Positions 53,166 through 61,390 of a stretch of DNA of 64,000 bases are shown here, piece by piece (the stretch's first letter is position 1; every line of letters starts with the position of its first letter). Below the pieces are notes generated by a model. That model saw only the letters and a list, made by a program, of their open reading frames with translations, was not told where the DNA came from and searched no databases. Position numbers and translations under genes: made by a program. Origin of the DNA: CAZMRF01 sp964568735 (GTDB lineage: Bacteria; Acidobacteriota; Polarisedimenticolia; JACPZX01); contig CAZMRF010000011.1 of the NCBI GenBank assembly GCA_964568735.1, forward strand, positions 1-64,000, written 5' to 3'.

Positions 53166-53232
53166 CGGAGCTACCTCGAGCTATACATAGGGTGCGCCCC
53201 CCTGACCCGGGGCCAGGCTCAGGATGAGTGCG

Positions 53233-53305
53233 TGGCTCCCCAGCCAGAATACGAACCTGCAACCTCCTGGTTAACAGCGCTCAGACGGAGCCCGATCTCC
53301 GGGGT
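53233..53305 (-). pseudogene. Degraded tRNA-Asn(GTT)
   Basis: On the minus strand the sequence has an Asn-type anticodon loop CTGTTAA, a matching 3' anticodon stem CCAGG, a five-base variable loop AGGTT, a T-arm GCAGGTTCGTAT and the 3' end CTGGGGAGCCA with CCA. The 5' acceptor strand (ACCCCGG) pairs at six of seven positions, counting one G-U. The five bases that should form the 5' side of the anticodon stem are missing, T58 replaces the invariant A, and the T-stem has a mismatch. It is best read as a tRNA pseudogene, followed by a terminator. Confidence 0.6.
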
Positions 53306-53403
53306 TGGGCCGGTCTCGGTGATCGGCTCCTCCCTCGCCGCAGATCGCCGTTTGCGGTGCCGCTCGGCGCGAGGAGGCAGAGTCCGAGTGAGTCAGGGAA
53401 GCC

Positions 53404-54438
53404 TCAGGCAGTCTCGAGATCCGCGGCGGGCGGACGTTCGTGAGCCGATGCGGCAGCAGGTGTCTCCCCGTGTGCCGGCGGAGCAGCGGGCATGTGCACG
53501 CGTGTGGGTGAGGCCCCGGGCGCGGGCCCGACTCCCGGCCCGGCGCCCGCGTCCGGGCTCTCCTTCATGCTGCCGCGCAGGCTGAGGTAGCCCACTCCGC
53601 CGAGGACCAGAGCGACGCCCGTCCACTGCACGGCCGACACCCATTCGCCGAAGATGGGGATGGCCCACACCATGGTGAGCACCGGCTGGAGCATGAGCAG
53701 GACGGACGTCTCCAGCGCGGCCAGGCGCGTGATGGAGTAGGAAATGAGGCTCCATCCCACGACACTGCACCCGAGCGAGAGCGCCAGGAGCCATCCGTGC
53801 GAGGGCCATGAGGGGCGCAGGTCGAGCCCGCCGTCCACGAGCCCTATGAGGAGGCAGCAGGTCGCGGCCGCCAGCGTCGCCTCGAAGAGTGGAACGACGG
53901 GGTGCGCCCCGCCGCGTCCCGAGGCGCGAAACGCAAGGAGGAAGGCCGAGTAGGCGATCCCGGCAGCCGCTCCCAGGAGCGAGCCGCCGACGGGGTCCAC
54001 TCCGTAGGCCCCCGGGAGGGCCAACCCCGAGATGAGCGCGACGCCTGCAAAGACGACGGGTATCGCGAAGAAGGCGCGCACATGGGGGCGCTCGCGGTGC
54101 AGGAACCAGGCGCCCAGCCCCACGAGCGGCACCTGGATGTTCGCCACGATCGTCGCTAATCCGGCGCCGATCTTCTCGATCGCCTGGTGCCAGAGATAGA
54201 GATCGAAGGAGAGCGCTCCGCCGGCGGCGAAAGCCAGCCAGGTGAAGCGCGAGGCCCGGGGAGTGCGTCCCCCGAGCAGGCGGGCCAGCACGAAGAGGAC
54301 CGGGACCGCGTAGGCCATCCGGAAGAACGCAGCCGTGATGGGTGTCCGGCCGGCGAGGCGGAAGAAGATGGCGGAGAAGGAGATGAGCACGATCCCCGCG
54401 AGGGCCGCGATGCGGACCGGAGTCAGCAGAGCCTTCAA
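53404..54438 (-). CDS. EamA/DMT-family permease
   Basis: 344 residues with ten predicted transmembrane helices in two five-helix EamA halves: LAGIVLISFSAIFFRLAGRT and TAAFFRMAYAVPVLFVLARL in the first; ETSVLLMLQPVLTMVWAIPI and FGEWVSAVQWTGVALVLGG in the second, the last being the conserved GE.....G..LI..G end. About 55 C-terminal residues are Pro/Ala-rich and cytoplasmic. These inner-membrane proteins usually export amino acids or other metabolites. It is divergent from a MocR regulator 152 bases away, which probably controls it. Confidence 0.92.
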   Translation of the reverse strand: MKALLTPVRIAALAGIVLISFSAIFFRLAGRTPITAAFFRMAYAVPVLFVLARLLGGRTPRASRFTWLAFAAGGALSFDLYLWHQAIEKIGAGLATIVANIQVPLVGLGAWFLHRERPHVRAFFAIPVVFAGVALISGLALPGAYGVDPVGGSLLGAAAGIAYSAFLLAFRASGRGGAHPVVPLFEATLAAATCCLLIGLVDGGLDLRPSWPSHGWLLALSLGCSVVGWSLISYSITRLAALETSVLLMLQPVLTMVWAIPIFGEWVSAVQWTGVALVLGGVGYLSLRGSMKESPDAGAGPGVGPAPGASPTRVHMPAAPPAHGETPAAASAHERPPAADLETA

Positions 54439-54590
54439 CGCTTTCCTCCCGAGGCCGGACTAGAACAATTTGTCCTATCTAGTGCCACGATTGTCCTCAA
54501 ATATGCTGGACGTAGGACAGTACAATAGCGATTCTGTTGCGTCAATGAGGACAATAGCGTAGGATTGTCCGTCGAACGGGAGGCCCCCGC
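54439..54590. promoter_or_regulatory. Divergent promoter/operator with five AGGACAAT-type boxes
   Basis: The short AT-richer spacer between the EamA and MocR genes carries five copies of a GGACA(AT) box in both orientations: 54470-54476 (TTGTCCT), 54490-54497 (ATTGTCCT), 54514-54519 (AGGACA), 54548-54555 (AGGACAAT) and 54564-54570 (ATTGTCC). TAGAACAATTTGTCCTA (54461-54477) is a near-palindrome, and ACAATAGCG is directly repeated (54522 and 54551). This fits multi-site binding by the adjacent MocR regulator. Confidence 0.65.
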
Positions 54591-56087
54591 ATGCACCTCG
54601 AGATCCGGACCGATCGCGACGGCGACAAGCCTCTCTACCTCCAGATCGCCGACAGCATCTCCCGCCTCATCGCCTCGGGCGTTCTCGGCGCGGGAGAGCG
54701 CCTCCCGACCGTCCGGGCGCTGGCCCTGCAGCTCAAGGTCACGCGCGTCACGGTGCACAATGCCTACTCCCATCTCCAGGCGGAGGCCCTCGTCGAATCC
54801 ACCGTAGGGCGCGGCACCTTCGTATCCGGAGAGGCTGGCGGGCAGGAGCCTGCCGAGGGGCGCGGCTCCCGACGAGCTGGCAGCCACCCCGATCGCTGGC
54901 ACGGACCCGAGGAGATGGGGCTGCTCCTCCTGCACGATCGCGATCTCGAATCCCTGGCTCTCGCGGAGCCCGATCCCAGGCTGGCCCCGGCCGAGGAGTT
55001 CATGGGAGTTCTCAAGAGCCTCTCCGCCGGCGACCTCCCGCTCCTGCGCTACGGGGCGACCGAGGGGGATCCGAAGCTGCGGGAGCTGCTCGCGAGGCGC
55101 CTCGCGCCACGTGGAATCCGCTGCGAGGCGGGCGACATCCTCGTCACGACGGGGAGCACGCAGGCCCTCTCGCTCACGGTCCAGGCGCTGGCCCGCCCGG
55201 GGGACAAGGTCCTCGTGGAATCCCCTGCCTATTTCGGCTTTCTCTCGCTGCTGCGCGCGCTGGAGATCCATGCCGTGCCCGTTCCCATGGACACGGAGGG
55301 CCCCATGCCCGACGCGCTCGAGCGGCTCGTGCTGCGCGAGCGGCCACGCCTGCTCTACACGACTCCCACCTTCCACAACCCGACGGGCGTCACCATGAGC
55401 CTGGAGCGTCGCCGGCGGTTGCTCGACATCGCGGGCCGCTACGGGATGCCGATCATCGAGGACGACATCTTCCACGCGCTCTCCTACCAGCCCGAGATCC
55501 CCGCTCCCATCCGGGCGCTCGACGATCGGGGAGTGGTCTACTACGTGGACAGCTTCTCGAAGAGCCTCCTGCCGGGCCTCAGGATTGGCTACGTCGTCGC
55601 GCCTCAGGCGCAGCGGCGAGTCATCGCTTCGCTGCACTCCGCCGCCACGCTCGGCAACGCACACATTCTCCAGAGGGCGCTCGCGCACTTTCTCGAAGAC
55701 GGGAGCTACGACGCCCACCTGCGACGGGTGATCCCTCACTACCGGCGGCGGCGCGACGCGCTCCTCCGCGCGCTCAAGAACGAGATGCCCCGGGAGGTCT
55801 CCTGGACCTCCCCCGGCGGAGGCTTCTGCTGCTGGCTGACCCTGCCCGAAGGCCTCTCCTCCGACGAGGTCTTCCGGGTCGCTCTCCAGCGCGGCGTCGC
55901 CTTCGCCCCCGGCCGCCTCTTCGATGTCCATCCCCGGCGGCCGGATCACGCCCGGCTCTGCTTCGGCACCCTCCCCCCGGAGAGGATGGAGAAGGCGGTC
56001 GGAGTCCTCGCGCGGATTGTGAGGGAGGGCCTGGGGCGGGTCCGGGCCTTCCCCGAGCCGGCCCGGCGAATGGCCCCCCTGGTCTGA
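54591..56087 (+). CDS. MocR-type regulator (GntR wHTH fused to aminotransferase-like domain)
   Basis: 498 residues, the typical MocR length. The N-terminal GntR winged helix (about 1-78) has LYLQIADSISRLIASGVLGA, GERLPTVRALALQLKVTRVT and VESTVGRGTFV. After a Gly-rich linker, the class I aminotransferase domain spans about 110-490, with TTGSTQALSLTVQALARPGD and the PLP-lysine motif DSFSKSLLPGLRIGYV (K324). MocR proteins use bound PLP, or a PLP adduct, to control metabolite or transporter genes. The divergent EamA gene and the multi-box spacer point to autoregulation and control of that exporter. Related to PdxR, but no pdx genes are nearby. Confidence 0.94.
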   Translation: MHLEIRTDRDGDKPLYLQIADSISRLIASGVLGAGERLPTVRALALQLKVTRVTVHNAYSHLQAEALVESTVGRGTFVSGEAGGQEPAEGRGSRRAGSHPDRWHGPEEMGLLLLHDRDLESLALAEPDPRLAPAEEFMGVLKSLSAGDLPLLRYGATEGDPKLRELLARRLAPRGIRCEAGDILVTTGSTQALSLTVQALARPGDKVLVESPAYFGFLSLLRALEIHAVPVPMDTEGPMPDALERLVLRERPRLLYTTPTFHNPTGVTMSLERRRRLLDIAGRYGMPIIEDDIFHALSYQPEIPAPIRALDDRGVVYYVDSFSKSLLPGLRIGYVVAPQAQRRVIASLHSAATLGNAHILQRALAHFLEDGSYDAHLRRVIPHYRRRRDALLRALKNEMPREVSWTSPGGGFCCWLTLPEGLSSDEVFRVALQRGVAFAPGRLFDVHPRRPDHARLCFGTLPPERMEKAVGVLARIVREGLGRVRAFPEPARRMAPLV

Positions 56088-56188
56088 AAAGGGGGGCTCA
56101 CGCCCCGGACCGGGTGGCAGCGCCCCGGCATCCGGGCTATCTTGAGGCTTCCCAATACGAGGAGGTCACCATCTTGAAGGACCGGGAA

Positions 56189-57262
56189 ATGTTCCGTCAC
56201 ACACGATCCGCCCTCGCGTTGCTCGTCGGTCTCGCGCTCGCCGTCTCGGCCTGCGGGGCCGCGGCCACGGGCGATGGCCAGGCAGCCGCCGGGAAAGCCG
56301 ACAGCGACGAGACGGTCGCCACCATCGGGGGCAAGCCCATCACGCGCGCCGAGCTGGAAGCCCACCTCAAGAAGGTGAACCCGCAGGCCTTCCAGCAGTA
56401 CTTCGACGCCCAGAAGGCGGCCCTGGAGATGCTCGTGAACGAGCGCGTCATGGCGGCCGAGGCTGCCACACGCGGAACGACGACCGAGGCCCTCCAGCAG
56501 GAGGCGCTCGCGGCGGCGCCCGCGGTGAGCGACGCCGAAGTCGAGAAGTTTTACAACGACAACCAGAGCCGGATGGGCATGCAGAGCCTCGATGCGATGC
56601 GTGAGCGCATCCGCGGCTACCTCGTCCAGCAGGGGCAGCAGCAGGCGCTCAACACCTTCGTGCAGGATCTCAGGCGCAAGCAGGGGGTCGTCGTCCAGCT
56701 GCAGGCGCCCCGCGTCGAGGTCCAGGTGGCCGCGAACGATCCCTTCAAGGGATCGAAGCAGGCCAAGGTCACCATCGTCGAGTTCTCCGACTTCCAGTGC
56801 CCCTTCTGCGCGAGGGTCGGCCCGACACTCAAGCAGATCGAGAGCACGTACGGCGACAAGGTCCAGATCGTCTTCCGCGATTTCCCGCTGACGAGCATTC
56901 ATCCCATGGCCCAGACGGCTGCCGAGGCCGCCAACTGCGCCACGGAGCAGGGCAAGTTCTGGGAGTACCACGATCGACTCTTCCAGAACCAGCAGGCCCT
57001 GCAGCCGGATAGCCTCAAGAAGCATGCCGCCGATCTCGGCATGGACGCCGCCCAGTTCAATGCCTGCTACGACGGCGGGAAGTACCGGGAAGACATCATG
57101 AAGGACATGCAGGACGGCCAGCGCCTCGGCGTATCGGGGACGCCCGCCTTCTTCGTGAACGGCAGGTTCCTCTCGGGTGCGCAGCCCTACGAGGCCTTCG
57201 CGCAGATCATCGACGAAGAGCTCGGCGGTGCGGGCGCGGGAGCCTCCGCCGCGGCGAACTGA
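56189..57262 (+). CDS. Lipoprotein with SurA-N-like domain and DsbA-type thioredoxin domain
   Basis: 357 residues from the ATG at 56189 (AAGGA upstream); a TTG at 56174 with GGAGG 8 bases before it is an alternative. Lipobox at ALAVSAC. Residues about 40-150 resemble the N-terminal helical domain of SurA/PpiC proteins (VATIGGKPITRAELEAHLKK, MLVNERVMAAEAA). Residues about 180-345 form a DsbA-like thioredoxin fold with FSDFQCPFCARVG (C204-P-F-C207) and cis-proline VSGTPAFFVNG. It should be anchored outside the cytoplasm and oxidise or shuffle thiols in client proteins. A strong terminator follows at 57289-57324. Confidence 0.88.
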   Translation: MFRHTRSALALLVGLALAVSACGAAATGDGQAAAGKADSDETVATIGGKPITRAELEAHLKKVNPQAFQQYFDAQKAALEMLVNERVMAAEAATRGTTTEALQQEALAAAPAVSDAEVEKFYNDNQSRMGMQSLDAMRERIRGYLVQQGQQQALNTFVQDLRRKQGVVVQLQAPRVEVQVAANDPFKGSKQAKVTIVEFSDFQCPFCARVGPTLKQIESTYGDKVQIVFRDFPLTSIHPMAQTAAEAANCATEQGKFWEYHDRLFQNQQALQPDSLKKHAADLGMDAAQFNACYDGGKYREDIMKDMQDGQRLGVSGTPAFFVNGRFLSGAQPYEAFAQIIDEELGGAGAGASAAAN

Positions 57263-57288
57263 CCCGCACGGAAGACGAAGTCACCCAG

Positions 57289-57324
57289 GGCCGGGCCCGC
57301 GGACGATCACCGCGTGGCCCGGCC
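57289..57324 (+). terminator. Terminator between convergent genes
   Basis: GGCCGGGCCCGCGG (57289-57302) pairs with CCGCGTGGCCCGGCC (57310-57324) with a single bulged T and a 7-base loop, followed by TTTCATTT. It ends the DsbA-like gene transcript and lies directly before the stop of the convergent DUF885 gene. Confidence 0.85.
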
Positions 57325-57326
57325 TT

Positions 57327-58658
57327 TCATTTCAGGCCTGATGGAAGGCGCGGGGACGAGAGCAGCGCGCCGAAGACCTCCCAACGCCGCGCGGGATCTC
57401 CTTCCGACTCCGATTCGACCCAGGCGCGTACGAGGTCCTTCCCCAGGTTGTAGTTGATCACGTAGGCCCGGTAGGTCTCGATGAACCTCACGCGCTGCTC
57501 GGCGCGCTTCCTGGGCGTCAGGGCGTAGGTCATCAACCGCTGCGTCGCGGCCTCGGCGTCGATCGCGCCGTCGAGATAGAGGCGCGCGGCCTCGTTGCCG
57601 GCATAGGCGAGCTGCTCCACCTTCTCGGCCACTTCGTAGTAGAGGCCTGCCCGCGCCGGGTCGAGGCCGGCCAGAGGGAAGAGCCGCTCCTTCTCGAAGG
57701 CCACTCGCTCCTCACCCGGGAAAGCGATCTCGATGCCGAAGTTGGCCGTCCCCTCTGCGATGAGCGACTGGGGGCTATAGAGAGGGTAGACGGAGAACTC
57801 AATCCAGCCCCGACCCCGCGTGAGCTTCCACTCCAGCAGCGCGTTGTAGACGTGATGGCCGGGGTAGCCCTCGTGGCAGGCCAGATCGATGGCCCGGTCG
57901 ATGTAGATGGGCAGGTCGGTGTTCACCTGGATGATGCTCTTGAAGCCGCCCTGGTACCAGTTGTAGCCGCTCCAGGGCTTGCCGGTGACGTACTCGATCG
58001 TGAAGCTCTCGTCCGGTGGAAGCTCCAGGTGCTGCGCCGTCTTCTCCCGGCAGGCCTTGATGGCGGCGCGGAAGACGGTGTCGAGCTTCGCCGGCGGGAT
58101 GATGAAGGCCTTCTTGAAGGCCTCGTAGCGCTCGACGAGGGGGCCCTTCCCGGGGATCAGCCCCTCCAGCTCGTCGAGGATCTCCTGGAAATGCTCGTCG
58201 CTTTCTCGCGGCGCCACGGCGTCGTAGAGCGCCTTCGACTCCTGATCGAAAGTCATCTTGTGGCCGCCCAGGCGGTCGACGTGCGAGATGAGCGCGCCAA
58301 GCTGCGTATCGAGGTAGTCCCGCCGAAGGCGCAGCATCTCGTCGCCTCCGAGCGCGGACGCCCGGGGCAGCGCCCTCCTCAGCTCCACGGCGCGGGCCCG
58401 GATCTGGTCGAGCGGGGGCTTCTCCTCCTCGACGGCCTTCTTGAGGGACTCCGGGCCGTAGTAGGCGTCCACGTAGGAGCTGTCGTTCTGGCCCACGGCC
58501 AGGACGAGCTTCACGTAGGACTCGGCGATGGGGTCCATCGACGGCGGCGGGGTCGATCCCTCCTCGGGGGGCATGGGCTTCTCTCCTTGGGAGCAGGCGG
58601 CCGTCATCAAGAGAATTGCGGCTGCGGCGACGGCCAGGCCGGGATGATTGCGGCGCAT
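57327..58658 (-). CDS. DUF885 family lipoprotein (putative metallopeptidase)
   Basis: 443 residues from the ATG at 58658 (GAGGAG upstream). A lipoprotein signal ends ILLMTAACSQ. The conserved DUF885 blocks are present: YYGPESLKKAVEEEKPP, the zinc-like motif LACHEGYPGHHVYNALLEW, SLIAEGTANFGIEIAFPGEE, and a GLYYEVAEKVEQLAYAGNEA region. The HE...GHH and following E arrangement suggests a metallopeptidase-like centre, but family activity is poorly known. Anchored to the outer or inner membrane from the periplasmic side. It is convergent with the DsbA-like gene. Confidence 0.88.
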   Translation of the reverse strand: MRRNHPGLAVAAAAILLMTAACSQGEKPMPPEEGSTPPPSMDPIAESYVKLVLAVGQNDSSYVDAYYGPESLKKAVEEEKPPLDQIRARAVELRRALPRASALGGDEMLRLRRDYLDTQLGALISHVDRLGGHKMTFDQESKALYDAVAPRESDEHFQEILDELEGLIPGKGPLVERYEAFKKAFIIPPAKLDTVFRAAIKACREKTAQHLELPPDESFTIEYVTGKPWSGYNWYQGGFKSIIQVNTDLPIYIDRAIDLACHEGYPGHHVYNALLEWKLTRGRGWIEFSVYPLYSPQSLIAEGTANFGIEIAFPGEERVAFEKERLFPLAGLDPARAGLYYEVAEKVEQLAYAGNEAARLYLDGAIDAEAATQRLMTYALTPRKRAEQRVRFIETYRAYVINYNLGKDLVRAWVESESEGDPARRWEVFGALLSSPRLPSGLK

Positions 58659-58804
58659 GCGATCTCCTCGATGTGGGCGGCTTGCGGGCGGTGATTCTAC
58701 CGCGTCCATCCCGGCCCTGTAAGGTTTCCGGCCGACGCGGGACAGCCACCTCCTGAACCGGGCGAGCGCCGAAGGCCTCGCCCCGTACCGACAGGAGGCC
58801 CCTG

Positions 58805-60760
58805 ATGAACTCCCAGAGCCTCGGCAGGCTCCGCATCTTCCTCGCTCTCGTCCTTCTCCTCATCCCGGGCGGAGCGTCGCCGTTCGGGAGCGTTGCAACC
58901 AGGACCTCTCCCTCAGAGGTCTGGTTCGTCACGACGATCGCCGATCAGCCTGTCGGGAGCTTCCGGGAAGCTCGAAGCGAGGAGGGCTCGCTGATCCGGA
59001 CCGATCTCGTGATGAAGCTCGCCCTCAACAGGATGGGCAGCCTCACCGAGATGACCACCACGGCCGCGACCCGTGAGACGCGCGAGGGGCGGCTCGTCTC
59101 GGTGGAATTCGAGATGGGGTTGTCGAGCCAGAAGACGGTCATGAGGGCGCAGGTCGAGGAGGGCACCGTCAGGATCACGAGCGAGGCGGGAGGGCGCTCC
59201 TTCGAGAGGGCCGTCGAGTACACGGGGGAGCTGATAGGGCCGGAGGCCGCCTCGCGCCGCTCCGCCTCGGAGCTGGCCCGGCCCGGCGACCGCATCGAGT
59301 ACAGGACCTTCGCTGCGGAGATCGGCGCCGTGGCGGGAGTCACGCGCGAGGTGAAGGCCGTCGAGACGATCGAGATCGAGGGGCGCCCCGTGGAGAGCCT
59401 CGAGGTCGAGGAGAGCGTGGAAGGAGCCCCCGTCAAGACGCTGCTCTGGCTCGACAAGGAGGGGCGCGTCCTCAGGACCGAGCTTCCCGGCGCCTTCGGC
59501 GTGATCCGCACCTACCGCGCGGGCCGCGAGGAGGCGAAGCTCGCGGAGGGAGGCGGCGAGCTTCCCGGCGAGAGCTACGGCGCGTCGATCCTTCGCACGC
59601 AGATCCGCCTCCCGCAGGCGAGGAAGATCTCGAAGATGACCGTCGAGCTGCGCCACCGCAATCCGGATCTGGGATGGCCCGATTTCGAGGGGTCGGGGCA
59701 GTCTGTCCTCAGCAGCTCGCGGGAGAGCGTCGTCCTCTCCGTCGAGAGGCGCGCGCCGTCTTCCCGTCCCACGCTCCCGCTTCCCGCCGCGGCCCTCGAG
59801 AGGGACCGCCTCTACCTCGAGCCGAACGCCTACATCCAGTCTGACGAACCGCGCCTCGCAGCCATGGCGCGCGAAATCGTCGGGGACGAACGTGATCTCT
59901 GGAAAGCCTCGAAGAAGCTCGAGCGCTGGGTGGCGGAAAACATGCAGTTCGACCTCGGAGTGGTTCTCGCCCCGTCGGTCGAGGTCTTCGAGAAGCGGCG
60001 GGGGACCTGCGTCGGGTACGCCATGCTCCTGACGACACTCGCGCGGGCGGTCGGCATACCGGCCCGCTACGTGATGGGCTACGTCTACGTCGCGGGGATG
60101 TTCGGCGGCCACGCCTGGACCGAGGTGAGGGTGGGGGAGGATTGGATCGCGCTCGACGGCGCCGTCGTCGCCGATGGGCCGGCGGACGCCGCTCGATTCG
60201 CCTTTTTCTGGTCCGCCCTCGACGAGGGCGTCGCGCGGATGAGCATGGGCCCCGGGGCGAAGATGTACGGACAGATCGACTTGCGGGTGCTGGACTACTC
60301 GATCGATGGCGGCCCCGCCACTTGCGTGGCCGAGGCGAGGGAGCCGTGGAGCGTGGAGGGTGATCTCTACCGCGACGCCGGGCTGGGCCTCGAGCTGACG
60401 AAGCCCGCCGCCTTCAGCTTCACCGAACTAGGGAAGGTCTGGCCCGAGGATGTCATCGTCGGGATGGAGGGGCCCGAAGGACAGAAGGCGTCGCTGCGGC
60501 AAGCGCGGCGCCGCTGGTTCGACGACGCGAAGAGCGGCGCCATGAAGCGACTCGAGGAAGCGGTCCCCGGCGGCGCGCCGAGCGAGGCCAGGGTGGGAAC
60601 GAGGCAGGCATTCGTGCTGGAATCCCCGGGAAGGGCGGCCCTGGCCCTTCCCGACGGGGGCGACCTGTGGCTCCTTACCGTCGAGGGGCAGGACGCGCCC
60701 GCGCTGCTCAAGACGATCGCCGCGGGACTGCGCATACCGGACGGCGGCGGGAGGAGCTGA
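58805..60760 (+). CDS. Exported transglutaminase-like (papain-fold) protein
   Basis: 651 residues with a signal peptide (LRIFLALVLLLIPGGASPFG). A beta-rich region of about 350 residues resembles DUF3857-like N-terminal domains (VEGAPVKTLLWLDKEGRVLR). The transglutaminase-like core has the Cys-His-Asp triad: RRGTCVGYAMLLTTLARAVG (C402), MFGGHAWTEVRVG (H436) and WIALDGAV (D451). Such proteins are peptidases, amidases or transglutaminases acting outside the cytoplasm. It is followed by an ECF sigma factor gene, possibly regulated by it. Confidence 0.9.
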   Translation: MNSQSLGRLRIFLALVLLLIPGGASPFGSVATRTSPSEVWFVTTIADQPVGSFREARSEEGSLIRTDLVMKLALNRMGSLTEMTTTAATRETREGRLVSVEFEMGLSSQKTVMRAQVEEGTVRITSEAGGRSFERAVEYTGELIGPEAASRRSASELARPGDRIEYRTFAAEIGAVAGVTREVKAVETIEIEGRPVESLEVEESVEGAPVKTLLWLDKEGRVLRTELPGAFGVIRTYRAGREEAKLAEGGGELPGESYGASILRTQIRLPQARKISKMTVELRHRNPDLGWPDFEGSGQSVLSSSRESVVLSVERRAPSSRPTLPLPAAALERDRLYLEPNAYIQSDEPRLAAMAREIVGDERDLWKASKKLERWVAENMQFDLGVVLAPSVEVFEKRRGTCVGYAMLLTTLARAVGIPARYVMGYVYVAGMFGGHAWTEVRVGEDWIALDGAVVADGPADAARFAFFWSALDEGVARMSMGPGAKMYGQIDLRVLDYSIDGGPATCVAEAREPWSVEGDLYRDAGLGLELTKPAAFSFTELGKVWPEDVIVGMEGPEGQKASLRQARRRWFDDAKSGAMKRLEEAVPGGAPSEARVGTRQAFVLESPGRAALALPDGGDLWLLTVEGQDAPALLKTIAAGLRIPDGGGRS

Positions 60761-60862
60761 GTGGATCCGGGCCCGAGAGGTACCCTCGCTGCGGCCCCCG
60801 AGGGGATCCTGCAAGGTGCGGCGGGCGGGATCCGCGGGCGGGCCCCGAGCGAGGCGACCAGG

Positions 60863-61390
60863 ATGGATGGCAAGGCCGGGGCGGCTCTCGATGCGCGCTA
60901 CGACGAAGTCCTCCGCGCGCACGGGGCCGCCCTTCGCCGTGTGGCCGGAGTCTACGAGCGGGACCCGGCGCAGCGCGAGGATCTCTTCCAGGAGATCTGC
61001 CTCGCGCTCTGGCAGGCCCTGCCTCGCTTCGAGGAGCGCGCCTCGATGAAGACCTTCGTCTTCCGGATCGCCCACAACCGGGGGCTCACCCACCGCTGGC
61101 GCCGGCGTGCGTCGGCCGCCGCAGCGCTGGAGGACGTCGCGGAACCGAGGGATCCATCGCCCAACCCGGAATCAGCCGCTTCGCGCGGAGAGCGCAGCGC
61201 CCTCCTTCTCGAGGCCGTCGCGCGCCTCCCGCTCAACTACCGGCAGGTCGTGACTCTGACGCTCGAGGGGCTCAGCCAGGCCGAGATCAGCGACGTGCTC
61301 GGCATCACCGAGAACAACGTGGCCGTCCGCGTGACCCGCGCGCGGCAATCGCTCCGGGAAACCCTCGGCGTGAAGGAGAAGGTCTCATGA
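60863..61390 (+). CDS. ECF-type RNA polymerase sigma factor
   Basis: 175 residues from the ATG at 60863; a GTG at 60761, immediately after the upstream stop, would add 34 low-complexity residues. Region 2 is LFQEICLALWQALPRFEERA and TFVFRIAHNRGLTHRWRRR; region 4 is LPLNYRQVVTLTLEGLSQAE then ISDVLGITENNVAVRVTRAR. It directs RNA polymerase to a restricted set of promoters, typically in response to envelope signals. Its TGA overlaps the ATG of the next gene (ATGA), so the membrane protein downstream is likely its partner. Confidence 0.93.
   Translation: MDGKAGAALDARYDEVLRAHGAALRRVAGVYERDPAQREDLFQEICLALWQALPRFEERASMKTFVFRIAHNRGLTHRWRRRASAAAALEDVAEPRDPSPNPESAASRGERSALLLEAVARLPLNYRQVVTLTLEGLSQAEISDVLGITENNVAVRVTRARQSLRETLGVKEKVS

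Larger units (their letters stand above)
52586..53403. other. Non-coding stretch with tRNA-Asn relic and its terminator
   Basis: 818 bases between the kinase and the EamA gene. Contents: a CCCCGG/CCGGGG mini-hairpin (52655-52668), a strong minus-strand terminator at 53135-53165, and the degraded tRNA-Asn at 53233-53305. A short open frame around 52800-52970 on the plus strand is not supported as a gene. Confidence 0.5.

Noticed and set aside
53228..53585. Plus-strand open frames beginning GSPARIRTCNLLVN
   Set aside because: This peptide is a familiar artefact of translating the reverse complement of tRNA genes; it supports the tRNA relic, not a protein gene.
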